In this document: positions 41,167 to 48,365 of the stretch, piece by piece
Numbering within the stretch: position 1 is the stretch's first letter
How the letters are laid out: each line of letters opens with the position of its first letter
Origin: JBCDJG01 sp038748065
GTDB taxonomy: Bacteria > Pseudomonadota > Gammaproteobacteria > Pseudomonadales > Halieaceae
Assembly: GCA_038748065.1 (NCBI GenBank)
Contig: JBCDJG010000006.1
Location: forward strand, 62,001-126,000
DNA: 64,000 bases
Direction of reading: 5' to 3'
Notes under the pieces: generated by a model
The model's input: only the letters and a program-made list of their open reading frames with translations
Databases searched by the model: none
What the model was told of the DNA's origin: nothing
Position numbers and translations under genes: made by a program

Positions 41167-41652
41167 ATGACGGCGGCGCTCGATTCAGAAACACGCATCC
41201 AGGAAGACGATCACCTGGCCCTGAAGCTATGGTTGCGCCTGTTAACCTGTACAAACCTTGTGGAGGCGACGCTGCGTCAGCGCCTCCGCGAGTCGTTCGA
41301 TAGCACGCTGCCGCGCTTCGACCTGTTGGCGCAGCTCGATCGGCACCCGGAAAAGCTGAAGATGGGCGAGCTATCCAGCTTGATGATGGTTTCCGGGGGC
41401 AACGTGACCGGCCTGGTTAACCAGCTGGAGAAGGAAGGGCTGGTGAGCCGTGAGCCGCTGGAGACGGACCGGCGTACCTTCCAGGTGGGGCTGACGGCGG
41501 AAGGGAAGCGCCACTTCAGAAAGATGGCTAGATCCCACGAGCGTTGGGTGGCCGAACTCTTTGTGCAGATGAGCCACGAGCAACAGGAGGATGTGATGTC
41601 CGCACTGGCTGCGCTCAAAGCCAGCGTGCAGACGGCTAAAGACTCAAGTTAG
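41167..41652 (+). CDS. MarR family transcriptional regulator of the aromatic-CoA island
   Basis: 161 aa. Winged helix-turn-helix of the MarR type: LPRFDLLAQLDRHPEKLKMG, the recognition region LMMVSGGNVTGLVNQLEKEGLV, and the wing REPLETDRRTFQVGLTAEG. It is divergent from the fused monooxygenase operon, and four matching 18-bp palindromes lie in this island's promoters, so it is very probably their repressor with an aryl-CoA thioester as inducer (as for BadR/FerC/CouR-type MarR proteins). The inducer is inference. Confidence 0.92.
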   Translation: MTAALDSETRIQEDDHLALKLWLRLLTCTNLVEATLRQRLRESFDSTLPRFDLLAQLDRHPEKLKMGELSSLMMVSGGNVTGLVNQLEKEGLVSREPLETDRRTFQVGLTAEGKRHFRKMARSHERWVAELFVQMSHEQQEDVMSALAALKASVQTAKDSS

Positions 41653-41665
41653 GTCGGGGGGCGCT

Positions 41666-43606
41666 TCAATCACCAGCCCTTCGCCTGAACAAGGCAGCCA
41701 TCTCCTCGTAGTCGAGGCTGCCGTCCCAGTTCTTGTCCACAAAAACCCATTTCCAGCCGATACCTTTGCGCATACGCTCTGGCAGCTCTTTGCGGGATGC
41801 TTTGCCATTGAGATCCTGATCGATGACACCGATAAACTGCGACGCGCCGGACATCACCTCGTCGTGAATGGGTGATACGGCTTGCTCATCGGTCCAGACA
41901 TAGCTGACCGAACCGTAAAGCATCTCCTCCTCGCTCTGTAGCCCCCATTCGACTTCAGCGTCTGGGTCCGGGTTGCCGAGGTTGTTGGCGGAATTGTCGT
42001 AAATCGTACGATGCACAAGCCGTGTGCCCGCGGGCACAGCCTTCGGCTCCGCGAGTGTGTAGGTGCGCTGCCAGTTGAAGTCGTAGTTGGGTGCAGACAG
42101 CAACAGCTCGATGCTGCCGTCGGGATAGAGAAGTTCGAAGGTAGAACTCTTGCCGCGGTAATGGGCATGGGGCGTGAGGTTGTGAATAGCGGCATCGTGG
42201 TAGAACAGCATCGAGGCCAGTTCTTCGTGCGCGGCGGCGTGGGGGGGTATGCGCAGGCGCGGGTTGACGATCACGGCCTGGCGAAAGAACTGCGCCGGCG
42301 GTTCGTCGGCAAAATACAGGCCAACACGTGTCCGGTCGACCGCGGCCTTGCCGTAGGGCGTATAGTGCATCTGGAAGGTGTAGTAGGCGTCCTTCGGTAC
42401 AAAGACGCCGGTACCTTCCGGCATGAACGCGCTCTCATTACCCGGCGCGTAGCCCATGATGTAGTTCTCAAAAACAGCTTCTTCATTATCGGATTCGTCA
42501 GCGGCCGGGGCTTCGTCCATGGAGCCCATTAATACGTGGTGCACCGCCTTGGCGTCGCCCGGGATGATTGTGGCGGCGACGACCCAGGCGTCCCTGCCCA
42601 GCGGATTGGGCACGCTGGGGAACTGGTAGTCGACGATGCCGGTAGCCGGTACTTCAAAGGCGGGGATTTCGACGATCAGGTCGGGCTCGCCAAGCGTCCA
42701 CTTGTTCTCTAACGGCGGTATCGCCAGCAGCGGGTCATCCCCTTCGCCGCGGGGCGTGCCCGCTTCAATCCAGGCAATGAGCGTTGCGCGTTGCTCGTCC
42801 GACAGCCCGGCGTCGTGCTGCCAGCTACCGACTTCCGGGTCCATGTGCCAGGGCGGCATGCGCCGTGTACGCAGTACCTCACGCATCATGGGCGCGAAAC
42901 CCTGCACCATCAGATAGCTCGACATGGCCCAGGGCGCGATGCCGCCTTCCACGTGACAGGCCGTGCACTTTTCCTGCAGCAGGGGTGCAATGGTTTCGGT
43001 GTAGCTGATGCTTTCGCCTTTGCGGTCAACGAAGTTGATAATGCAGCCCGGTGATTCAACTCTTCGGTAGGCCGGTGTTTCGCCGGCAATCATGGCGTCC
43101 AGCACCCGGCGCACATAGTGCTCGCCAGCCTCGTTTTTTTGGCGCTCGTAGTGCACGCGATCACTCAGTGCGCCGCGATAGACCAGCTTGCGCTCGCGTG
43201 GGTCTATGACCAGTACTTCCGCCGTCCGGTCGAGCCCCAGCGCGCGACCGATGTCCTGGGTGCTGTCATCGAGTATTGGGATATCGATCTGCCACTCGGC
43301 GGCCTCGGCTGCTATCGATTCGCGGGTGTCCTGGAGGTTGCTGTTGATCATCAGCACCTCAACGCCAGCCTCAGCGTAGTCGTCCCTGAGCGCCCGGTAA
43401 TCCGGTAGGGCAGAGCGGACAATCTGGCAGCCATTGCCCTGCACAATAAGCACAATGGCTGCGGCATCCCGGCGGTAAAACAGCTGGTGCGCCTCGCCCT
43501 GGTGGTCGAGCAAGACAAAGTCATCAACTCGCGTTGAGTCCGCTCGCGTCGCCGTAGCCAGCGCTACCAGCCCAATGAAGATGGCCCATGTTACCGCGTG
43601 TTTCAC
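41666..43606 (-). CDS. Exported multidomain protein: redoxin + cytochrome c + Cu type II monooxygenase-like + EF-hand
   Basis: 646 aa from GTG 43606 (AAGGAG 6 nt upstream). After a signal peptide, residues about 25-200 are an AhpC/TSA-like redoxin with a single Cys (QGNGCQIVRS). Residues about 215-290 carry a haem c site (CTACH) with a probable Met ligand in RTRRMPPWHMDPE. Residues about 320-580 match the copper type II, ascorbate-dependent (PHM/DBM-like) fold: AVHHVLMGS, FQMHYTPYG and LTPHAHYRGK supply His pairs in the expected order. The last 60 residues have two EF-hand-like loops (DQDLNGKASRKE, DKNWDGSLDYEE). The natural substrate is unknown. It is convergent with the MarR gene (13 nt). 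Confidence 0.82.
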   Translation of the reverse strand: MKHAVTWAIFIGLVALATATRADSTRVDDFVLLDHQGEAHQLFYRRDAAAIVLIVQGNGCQIVRSALPDYRALRDDYAEAGVEVLMINSNLQDTRESIAAEAAEWQIDIPILDDSTQDIGRALGLDRTAEVLVIDPRERKLVYRGALSDRVHYERQKNEAGEHYVRRVLDAMIAGETPAYRRVESPGCIINFVDRKGESISYTETIAPLLQEKCTACHVEGGIAPWAMSSYLMVQGFAPMMREVLRTRRMPPWHMDPEVGSWQHDAGLSDEQRATLIAWIEAGTPRGEGDDPLLAIPPLENKWTLGEPDLIVEIPAFEVPATGIVDYQFPSVPNPLGRDAWVVAATIIPGDAKAVHHVLMGSMDEAPAADESDNEEAVFENYIMGYAPGNESAFMPEGTGVFVPKDAYYTFQMHYTPYGKAAVDRTRVGLYFADEPPAQFFRQAVIVNPRLRIPPHAAAHEELASMLFYHDAAIHNLTPHAHYRGKSSTFELLYPDGSIELLLSAPNYDFNWQRTYTLAEPKAVPAGTRLVHRTIYDNSANNLGNPDPDAEVEWGLQSEEEMLYGSVSYVWTDEQAVSPIHDEVMSGASQFIGVIDQDLNGKASRKELPERMRKGIGWKWVFVDKNWDGSLDYEEMAALFRRRAGD

Positions 43607-43620
43607 CTGCGCTCCTTTAT

Positions 43621-43671
43621 AAGGGGTTGCTTGATACAAGGGGTTGCTTGATACAAGGGGTTCCTTGATGT
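43621..43671. repeat. Three tandem copies of a 17-bp repeat
   Basis: Unit AAGGGGTTGCTTGATAC: copies 1 and 2 (43621-43637, 43638-43654) are identical; copy 3 (43655-43671) differs at three positions. It lies immediately upstream of the redoxin-fusion gene start, within its likely leader/promoter, where slippage could change spacing. Confidence 0.85.
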
Positions 43672-43742
43672 CAGGGTAATTGTCGACCAGAGCCTGCCCT
43701 TAGGCAAAGGGTAGAGTGATTATTGCAAGAAAAAAACGGAAA

Positions 43743-43763
43743 AAGGCGGCCAGTGGCCGCCTT
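43743..43763 (-). terminator. Rho-independent terminator of the TonB receptor gene
   Basis: Perfect 9-bp stem (AAGGCGGCC / GGCCGCCTT, 3-nt loop) starting about 20 nt past the receptor stop; on the minus strand it is followed by T runs (CTTTTTCCG then seven T). Confidence 0.9.
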
Positions 43764-43783
43764 CAGTCAAGCTGGGTGGCGAT

Positions 43784-46159
43784 CTAGAAGTGGTAGTTCG
43801 CCTGCAGGTATACGGTGCGCGGGCGACTCACGAAGCTGTAGAAAGTGTTCGTACCAAAGGTCGTTGCGGACAGCGGTGAGTTACTCACGTAGGTCAGCTG
43901 CTGCTCATCGGTAATGTTCTGCGCGAGAACCGCGACGTCCCAGTTATTGTGGTACAGGCCGAAGCGCAGGTTGACCTTGGTGATGGAATCCACTTCATAC
44001 AGCGGGTTCAGGTTCACCTCAGTATTCTGCTCATCCACATAGTTCAGATCCAGGCCGCTCTGCAGATCCAGGCTGTTGCTGATCGGGAAGGTGTGAGTGA
44101 AGGTCAGTGTGCTGGTCCACTCCGGCGTGTACTGCCCGCGCTTGCCGGTGTAGTCACAGAGCTGTATACCTTCAACGATATCGCCGTCAGGCTCCTGGCG
44201 GTTGAAACAGTTGCCGTTAGTGAAATCCTTGAACTCGTGATCCAGGTAGGCCAAACCGTAGCCCATCACGAGGTTATCCGTGATCGCCCAGCGGCCATCG
44301 ATTTCGACACCCTGTACGCGGGTCTCGGCTGCGTTACCTACCGTGAAGCCAATCACACCGTCGAACTGCGACACCTGCAGGTCATCGTAGTCGGTGCGGT
44401 AGATAGCGAAGTTCAGCTCTGCTGCGCCGTCAGCGAAGATGGTCTTGCCGCCGATTTCGTAGGTGGTCGCTTCTTCTTCCTCAAACTCGAAAGACTCGAC
44501 GATATTCGAGCGCGCATCAAAGCCGCCGGCCTTGAAGCCGGTACTGGCCGAGGCGTAGAGCATGATGTCTGGATTCACGTCCCACTGCACGGTAACCAGC
44601 GGCGTGAAGATACTTTCATCGCGGTCCTCGTTGAGGTCATGGCCCTCTTCGTTTAACTGTTCGGAATCAACATTGAATACCGCCTTGTAGATTTGCGCGA
44701 TGCCCTGAGAAACTTCTTCACCCGTAGCGCTGTTGATGATGTCGAGCTTACGGGAACCTTCCTTCGTTTCTTCAGTGTAGCGACCGCCCACGGTTAGCCG
44801 CCAGGCATCATTGATATTCCAGGTGGCCTGGGCAAATACGGCCCACAGATCGGAATCTGATTCGAACACCCGTCCGGATTCTGTGCCAAGAATCGGTATA
44901 AGGGCGGAGCTGGCTGCACCCAAGATACTGTTTTCCGGGACGACCACGGCGTCGATAAAGTCGAGTTCGGAGGTCTGGTAAAAGACGCCCGCAATCCAAT
45001 CTATCGTTTCACCGCCCGGTGACACCAGTCGGAACTCCTGGCTGAACTGCTCGTAGTCTTCCGAGAAGGGTGCTTCGAATACCGGTGCGCCGATGAAGTC
45101 ACAGTCACAGAGCTCGTCGAATTCGTAGCCAACAAAACCCGTCAATGACGTGAAGGTCAGGTCACCAATGCCCCAGTCCACGTTCAGTGTGTAGTTGTAC
45201 ATTTCGTTGCTGGACGAATCGCCGGTGTCGGCCTGGCGCTCGTTGTTCTGCCGGTTTTCGGTAATCGCGTCAGGCTGTCCGAGCAGCCCAAGGATCTGTT
45301 GGAAATTCGCCCCGGGGATCGGTGCGGGCTCAACCCATGGAAAATCCTCTTGCCGTTCTTCTTCGGTCAAGGCAGGGTCGTCGCGTACGATTTCGATTTG
45401 GCGCCCGTTCACATCAAACTCGTGGTACTCGGCCTTGAAGTCTACGCGTAAGTTGTCGGTTGCGTCCCAGCGCAGTGCGCCGCGCAGGCCCCATTCTTCG
45501 CGTTCTGGCTCGTCCTGATTGTTGAAGCTGTTGTCGACGAAGCCGTCTTCTTCATACCAGCGCCCGACCAGGCGTCCGCTCAGGTTCTCGGTGATGGGGC
45601 CAGAGATCACGCCCTGTACGTCGATGATGTCGCTGTCGTCTGAGTAGGCACCGCCTATGCGCGCCTCGAACTCATCCGTCGGCTTGGCGGTGGTCATATT
45701 CAACGCACCCGCGATACTGTTTTTGCCAAACAGGATGGACTGCGGCCCCCGCAGCACTTCCACGCGCTCCAAGTCGAGGAATGGCAGGCGAATCAGCTGC
45801 TGCCTACCGTAGTAGATGCCGTCGAGATACTGCCCGACCGAAAGCTCAAAGCCCTGATTGTTGCCAGAACCAATGCCGCGGATATACATCTGCGTCGAGA
45901 TACCCGTCTCCGTCATTGACAGGTTAGGAGTGAAGGTTTGCAGGTCTTCCACTTTGAATACGCCGGCCTCGGACATCTTTTCGCCGGAGACCGCGGTGAT
46001 GGAGATGGGTACGTCCTGCAGGCTTTCTACCCGCTTTTGCGCAGTTACAACGACTTCCTCCAGCATCTGTGCGGATGCGGTGCCGCTGAGGGCGAGTGAG
46101 GCGGTGAGGACACCAACAGAAATAGGCTTGCGAGCGCGCGCGCGCTTGGGGTGAGTCAT
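43784..46159 (-). CDS. TonB-dependent receptor (large, LEEVVVTAQKR type)
   Basis: 791 aa. A signal peptide ends at SGTASAQ; then the TonB-box/plug start MLEEVVVTAQKRVESLQDVP, plug motifs YIRGIGSGNNQGFELSVGQYLDG and LERVEVLRGPQSILFGKNSIAGALN, and a barrel ending VYLQANYHF. This subfamily, common in sphingomonads and marine gammaproteobacteria, imports varied organic molecules, not only iron chelates. There is no Fur-like box before it; GGGAG precedes the ATG at 46159. A strong terminator follows. It lies next to the aromatic island and the redoxin fusion, so an aromatic or lipid substrate is conceivable, without direct evidence. Confidence 0.92.
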   Translation of the reverse strand: MTHPKRARARKPISVGVLTASLALSGTASAQMLEEVVVTAQKRVESLQDVPISITAVSGEKMSEAGVFKVEDLQTFTPNLSMTETGISTQMYIRGIGSGNNQGFELSVGQYLDGIYYGRQQLIRLPFLDLERVEVLRGPQSILFGKNSIAGALNMTTAKPTDEFEARIGGAYSDDSDIIDVQGVISGPITENLSGRLVGRWYEEDGFVDNSFNNQDEPEREEWGLRGALRWDATDNLRVDFKAEYHEFDVNGRQIEIVRDDPALTEEERQEDFPWVEPAPIPGANFQQILGLLGQPDAITENRQNNERQADTGDSSSNEMYNYTLNVDWGIGDLTFTSLTGFVGYEFDELCDCDFIGAPVFEAPFSEDYEQFSQEFRLVSPGGETIDWIAGVFYQTSELDFIDAVVVPENSILGAASSALIPILGTESGRVFESDSDLWAVFAQATWNINDAWRLTVGGRYTEETKEGSRKLDIINSATGEEVSQGIAQIYKAVFNVDSEQLNEEGHDLNEDRDESIFTPLVTVQWDVNPDIMLYASASTGFKAGGFDARSNIVESFEFEEEEATTYEIGGKTIFADGAAELNFAIYRTDYDDLQVSQFDGVIGFTVGNAAETRVQGVEIDGRWAITDNLVMGYGLAYLDHEFKDFTNGNCFNRQEPDGDIVEGIQLCDYTGKRGQYTPEWTSTLTFTHTFPISNSLDLQSGLDLNYVDEQNTEVNLNPLYEVDSITKVNLRFGLYHNNWDVAVLAQNITDEQQLTYVSNSPLSATTFGTNTFYSFVSRPRTVYLQANYHF

Positions 46160-46364
46160 ATCAAGCTCCCTTATTAATTTATACTGCCCGCCGGCGGTTT
46201 CTGAGACTGCCTGGCGGAGCTTGCTTATGCTGCAGGCCTAAGTGTAGAGGCTTAGAGCGGCTGTGTGGTACGACCTTGGTGCATTTCTTGTCAGGAATTG
46301 GTCATATTTCACAAAAACAGAGTGTGTGTGCACCAGAATGGGTAATAGCCGCCTCCTGAAAACG

Positions 46365-46865
46365 CTACGCTTGGTAGCGGATGTCGCAAATCAGGTAACG
46401 CTGCTCGCCGGTCGGGCTGTGGACGCTGACTTCATCATCAAGGCGCTTTCCCAGCAAGGCGCGCGCTAGCGGTGCATCCATGCTCAGCTTGCCAGCGGCG
46501 ACATCGAACTCATCGGGACCGACGATGCGCCAGATTTTTTCGGCGCCTTCGTCGTCCTCCAAAGTCACCCATGCACCAAAATAGACCTTCTCTGGATTGT
46601 TGGGCAGGCGGTCCACCACCTCGAGTTCTTCCAGGCGCTTATTCAAAAAGCGCACGCGGGAGTCGATTTCCCTGAGGCGCCTCTTGCCGTAGATGTAGTC
46701 GCCATTCTCTGAGCGATCGCCGTTCTTGGCTGCCTCATGCACACTCTGGGTGACTTGAGGTCGCTCAATTCTCCACAGCTGGTGCAGCTCTGCGCGCAGG
46801 GCTGATTCACCCTCCGGCGTGATGTACTTGGAGCCGCGCCTGCGCGGCGGTCGGTAGCGTCCCAT
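46365..46865 (-). CDS. greB: Transcription elongation factor GreB
   Basis: 166 aa. Stimulates cleavage of backtracked RNA in stalled RNA polymerase. N-terminal coiled-coil region with the tip acidic residues in RSENGDYIYGKRRLREID, followed by the FKBP-like C-terminal domain (GAWVTLEDDEG ... SPTGEQRYLICDIRY). The basic N-terminus GRYRPPRRRGSKYITPEGE is typical of GreB rather than GreA. It is divergent from the M23 peptidase gene (50 nt between starts). Confidence 0.95.
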   Translation of the reverse strand: MGRYRPPRRRGSKYITPEGESALRAELHQLWRIERPQVTQSVHEAAKNGDRSENGDYIYGKRRLREIDSRVRFLNKRLEELEVVDRLPNNPEKVYFGAWVTLEDDEGAEKIWRIVGPDEFDVAAGKLSMDAPLARALLGKRLDDEVSVHSPTGEQRYLICDIRYQA

Positions 46866-46915
46866 AGCCCGCTATGATAGAACAAAGCAAAAGTGAAAAT
46901 AGAGGGCATTTCCCC

Positions 46916-47758
46916 GTGACTCGATCAGCCATCTTTGGGTTAGCGCTGTGGTTCGCCAAGGCCGCTGCGTTCGCGCAGGTCTCTGAGCCGGTGGACTGTG
47001 TCCAGATGCAGGGCGACCTGACGCCGGGCGGCCTGGTCTGGGCACGGGTCGCACCGGGCAGCCGCGCCACCGTCAACGGCGAGGCTCTGGTCGTGTTGGC
47101 GGATGGCACTACCCTTTTTGGATTGGGTCGTGATGCTACAAGCCCGATTGCGCTGACAGTGGAGGGGCCACAAGCCTGCGAGCGCGAGATTGCGATAAGT
47201 CCGCGGGAATACAATGTTCAGCGTATCGAGGGCGTGCCGCAAAACACCGTCACGCCGCCGGCGGAGCTCACCGAGCGCATTGCGCGTGAGCGAGCCCTGG
47301 TGGGCGCTGCGAAGGGCCAGAATATAGAGCGGCCTGATCTGTGGGCCGCAGCGAAGGCGGGCTTCAGCTGGCCAGCAACGGGCCGTATTTCGGGCGTATA
47401 CGGCAGCCAGCGCATCTACAACGGCACGCCGAGAAGCCCGCACTACGGCATTGATATTGCCATCCCGACCGGTACACCGGTGTATGCCCCGGCACCCGGG
47501 GTAGTGACTCTGGCAGAACCGGACCTCTTTTACTCCGGCGGCACCGTGATTCTCGATCATGGCTACCGGCTATCATCCTCCTTCCTGCACTTGAGCAAGC
47601 TGCACGTTGCGGTGGGCCAGGAATTAGAGGCGGGTGAACTGCTCGGCGAGGTCGGCGCTTCGGGCCGCGCGACCGGGCCGCATCTTGACTGGCGTATGAG
47701 CTGGCGCAGCCATCGCGTCGACCCACAGCTGCTGGTGCCGCCTATGCCCAAGCCCTGA
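46916..47758 (+). CDS. M23 family metallopeptidase (LytM/murein hydrolase-like)
   Basis: 280 aa, exported (signal peptide SAIFGLALWFAKAAAFAQ). The C-terminal LytM domain has SPHYGIDIAIPTGTPVYAPAPG (first HxxxD zinc ligands) and HLDWRM (HxH-like third site; here H-L-D instead of H-x-H). SSFLHLSKL supplies a further His. The role is presumably cell-wall cutting or activating an amidase. GTG at 46916 has AGAGGG 9 nt upstream; an in-frame ATG at 46874 overlaps the greB promoter region and lacks a ribosome site. Confidence 0.9.
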   Translation: MTRSAIFGLALWFAKAAAFAQVSEPVDCVQMQGDLTPGGLVWARVAPGSRATVNGEALVVLADGTTLFGLGRDATSPIALTVEGPQACEREIAISPREYNVQRIEGVPQNTVTPPAELTERIARERALVGAAKGQNIERPDLWAAAKAGFSWPATGRISGVYGSQRIYNGTPRSPHYGIDIAIPTGTPVYAPAPGVVTLAEPDLFYSGGTVILDHGYRLSSSFLHLSKLHVAVGQELEAGELLGEVGASGRATGPHLDWRMSWRSHRVDPQLLVPPMPKP

Positions 47759-47800
47759 AAAAAACCGTATAATCGGGCCCCTTTTTTGTGGCGCGCAGCA

Positions 47801-47986
47801 ATGATCGACAAGAAGTTACTCAGCATTCTGGTTTGCCCGGTGAGCAAGGCGCCGCTGGAGTACGACGAGGCGAAAGATGAGCTGGTCTGTAAGGCCAGCG
47901 GCCTGGCCTATCCGGTTCGCGATGGTATTCCGGTGATGCTGGAAAGCGAGGCGCGTCAGCTCACAGCAGACGAGAAACTGGGCTAA
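47801..47986 (+). CDS. Trm112 family protein (YcaR-like)
   Basis: 61 aa. Sequence MIDKKLLSILVCPVSKAPLEY with VCKASGLAYPVRDGIPVML is the bacterial Trm112/UPF0434 family. The Zn-site cysteines of the full family are only partly kept (C12, C30). In eukaryotes Trm112 activates methyltransferases; the bacterial role is unclear. The stop overlaps the ATG of the HIT gene (TAATG). A -10-like TATAAT is at 47768-47773, but no good -35 is seen. Confidence 0.9.
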   Translation: MIDKKLLSILVCPVSKAPLEYDEAKDELVCKASGLAYPVRDGIPVMLESEARQLTADEKLG

Positions 47987-48336
47987 TGGCAGATACAATT
48001 TTTGGCAAGATGGCGCGAGGCGAATTCCCGGCGGAGTTTATCTACGAGGATGAGCGTTGCTTCGCCATACATGACATTAACCCACAGGCGCCGGTGCATG
48101 TGCTGGTGATACCCAAGGCCGAAGACATACCCCGGCTGGTAGATGCCAAAGAGGAGCACGAAAGCCTGCTGGGGCACCTCATGCTCGTAGCGGGCAAGGT
48201 CGCCGCGGAGCTGGGCGTAGGCGATGCGTTTCGTCTCGTCGTGAATAACGGTGAAGGCGCCGGCCAGACCGTGTTTCACCTGCACCTGCACATTATCGCC
48301 GGGCGTTCGTTCGCCGAAGGCCAGATGGCTGGCTGA
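47986..48336 (+). CDS. hinT: Histidine triad (HIT) nucleotide-binding protein, HinT-like
   Basis: 116 aa. The histidine triad HLHLHIIAG (HxHxHxx) is present, with the N-terminal DTIFGKMARGEFPAEFIYEDERC typical of HinT purine nucleoside phosphoramidases. It hydrolyses AMP-lysine/AMP-NH2-type substrates. It is translationally coupled to the Trm112 gene and 29 nt upstream of alaS. Confidence 0.95.
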   Translation: MADTIFGKMARGEFPAEFIYEDERCFAIHDINPQAPVHVLVIPKAEDIPRLVDAKEEHESLLGHLMLVAGKVAAELGVGDAFRLVVNNGEGAGQTVFHLHLHIIAGRSFAEGQMAG

Positions 48337-48365
48337 GCGCCGGCCACTCACGATTAGAGACCGCT

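Noticed and set aside
43621..43671. CRISPR-like repeat
   Set aside because: Units are directly adjacent with no spacers, and there are no cas genes.
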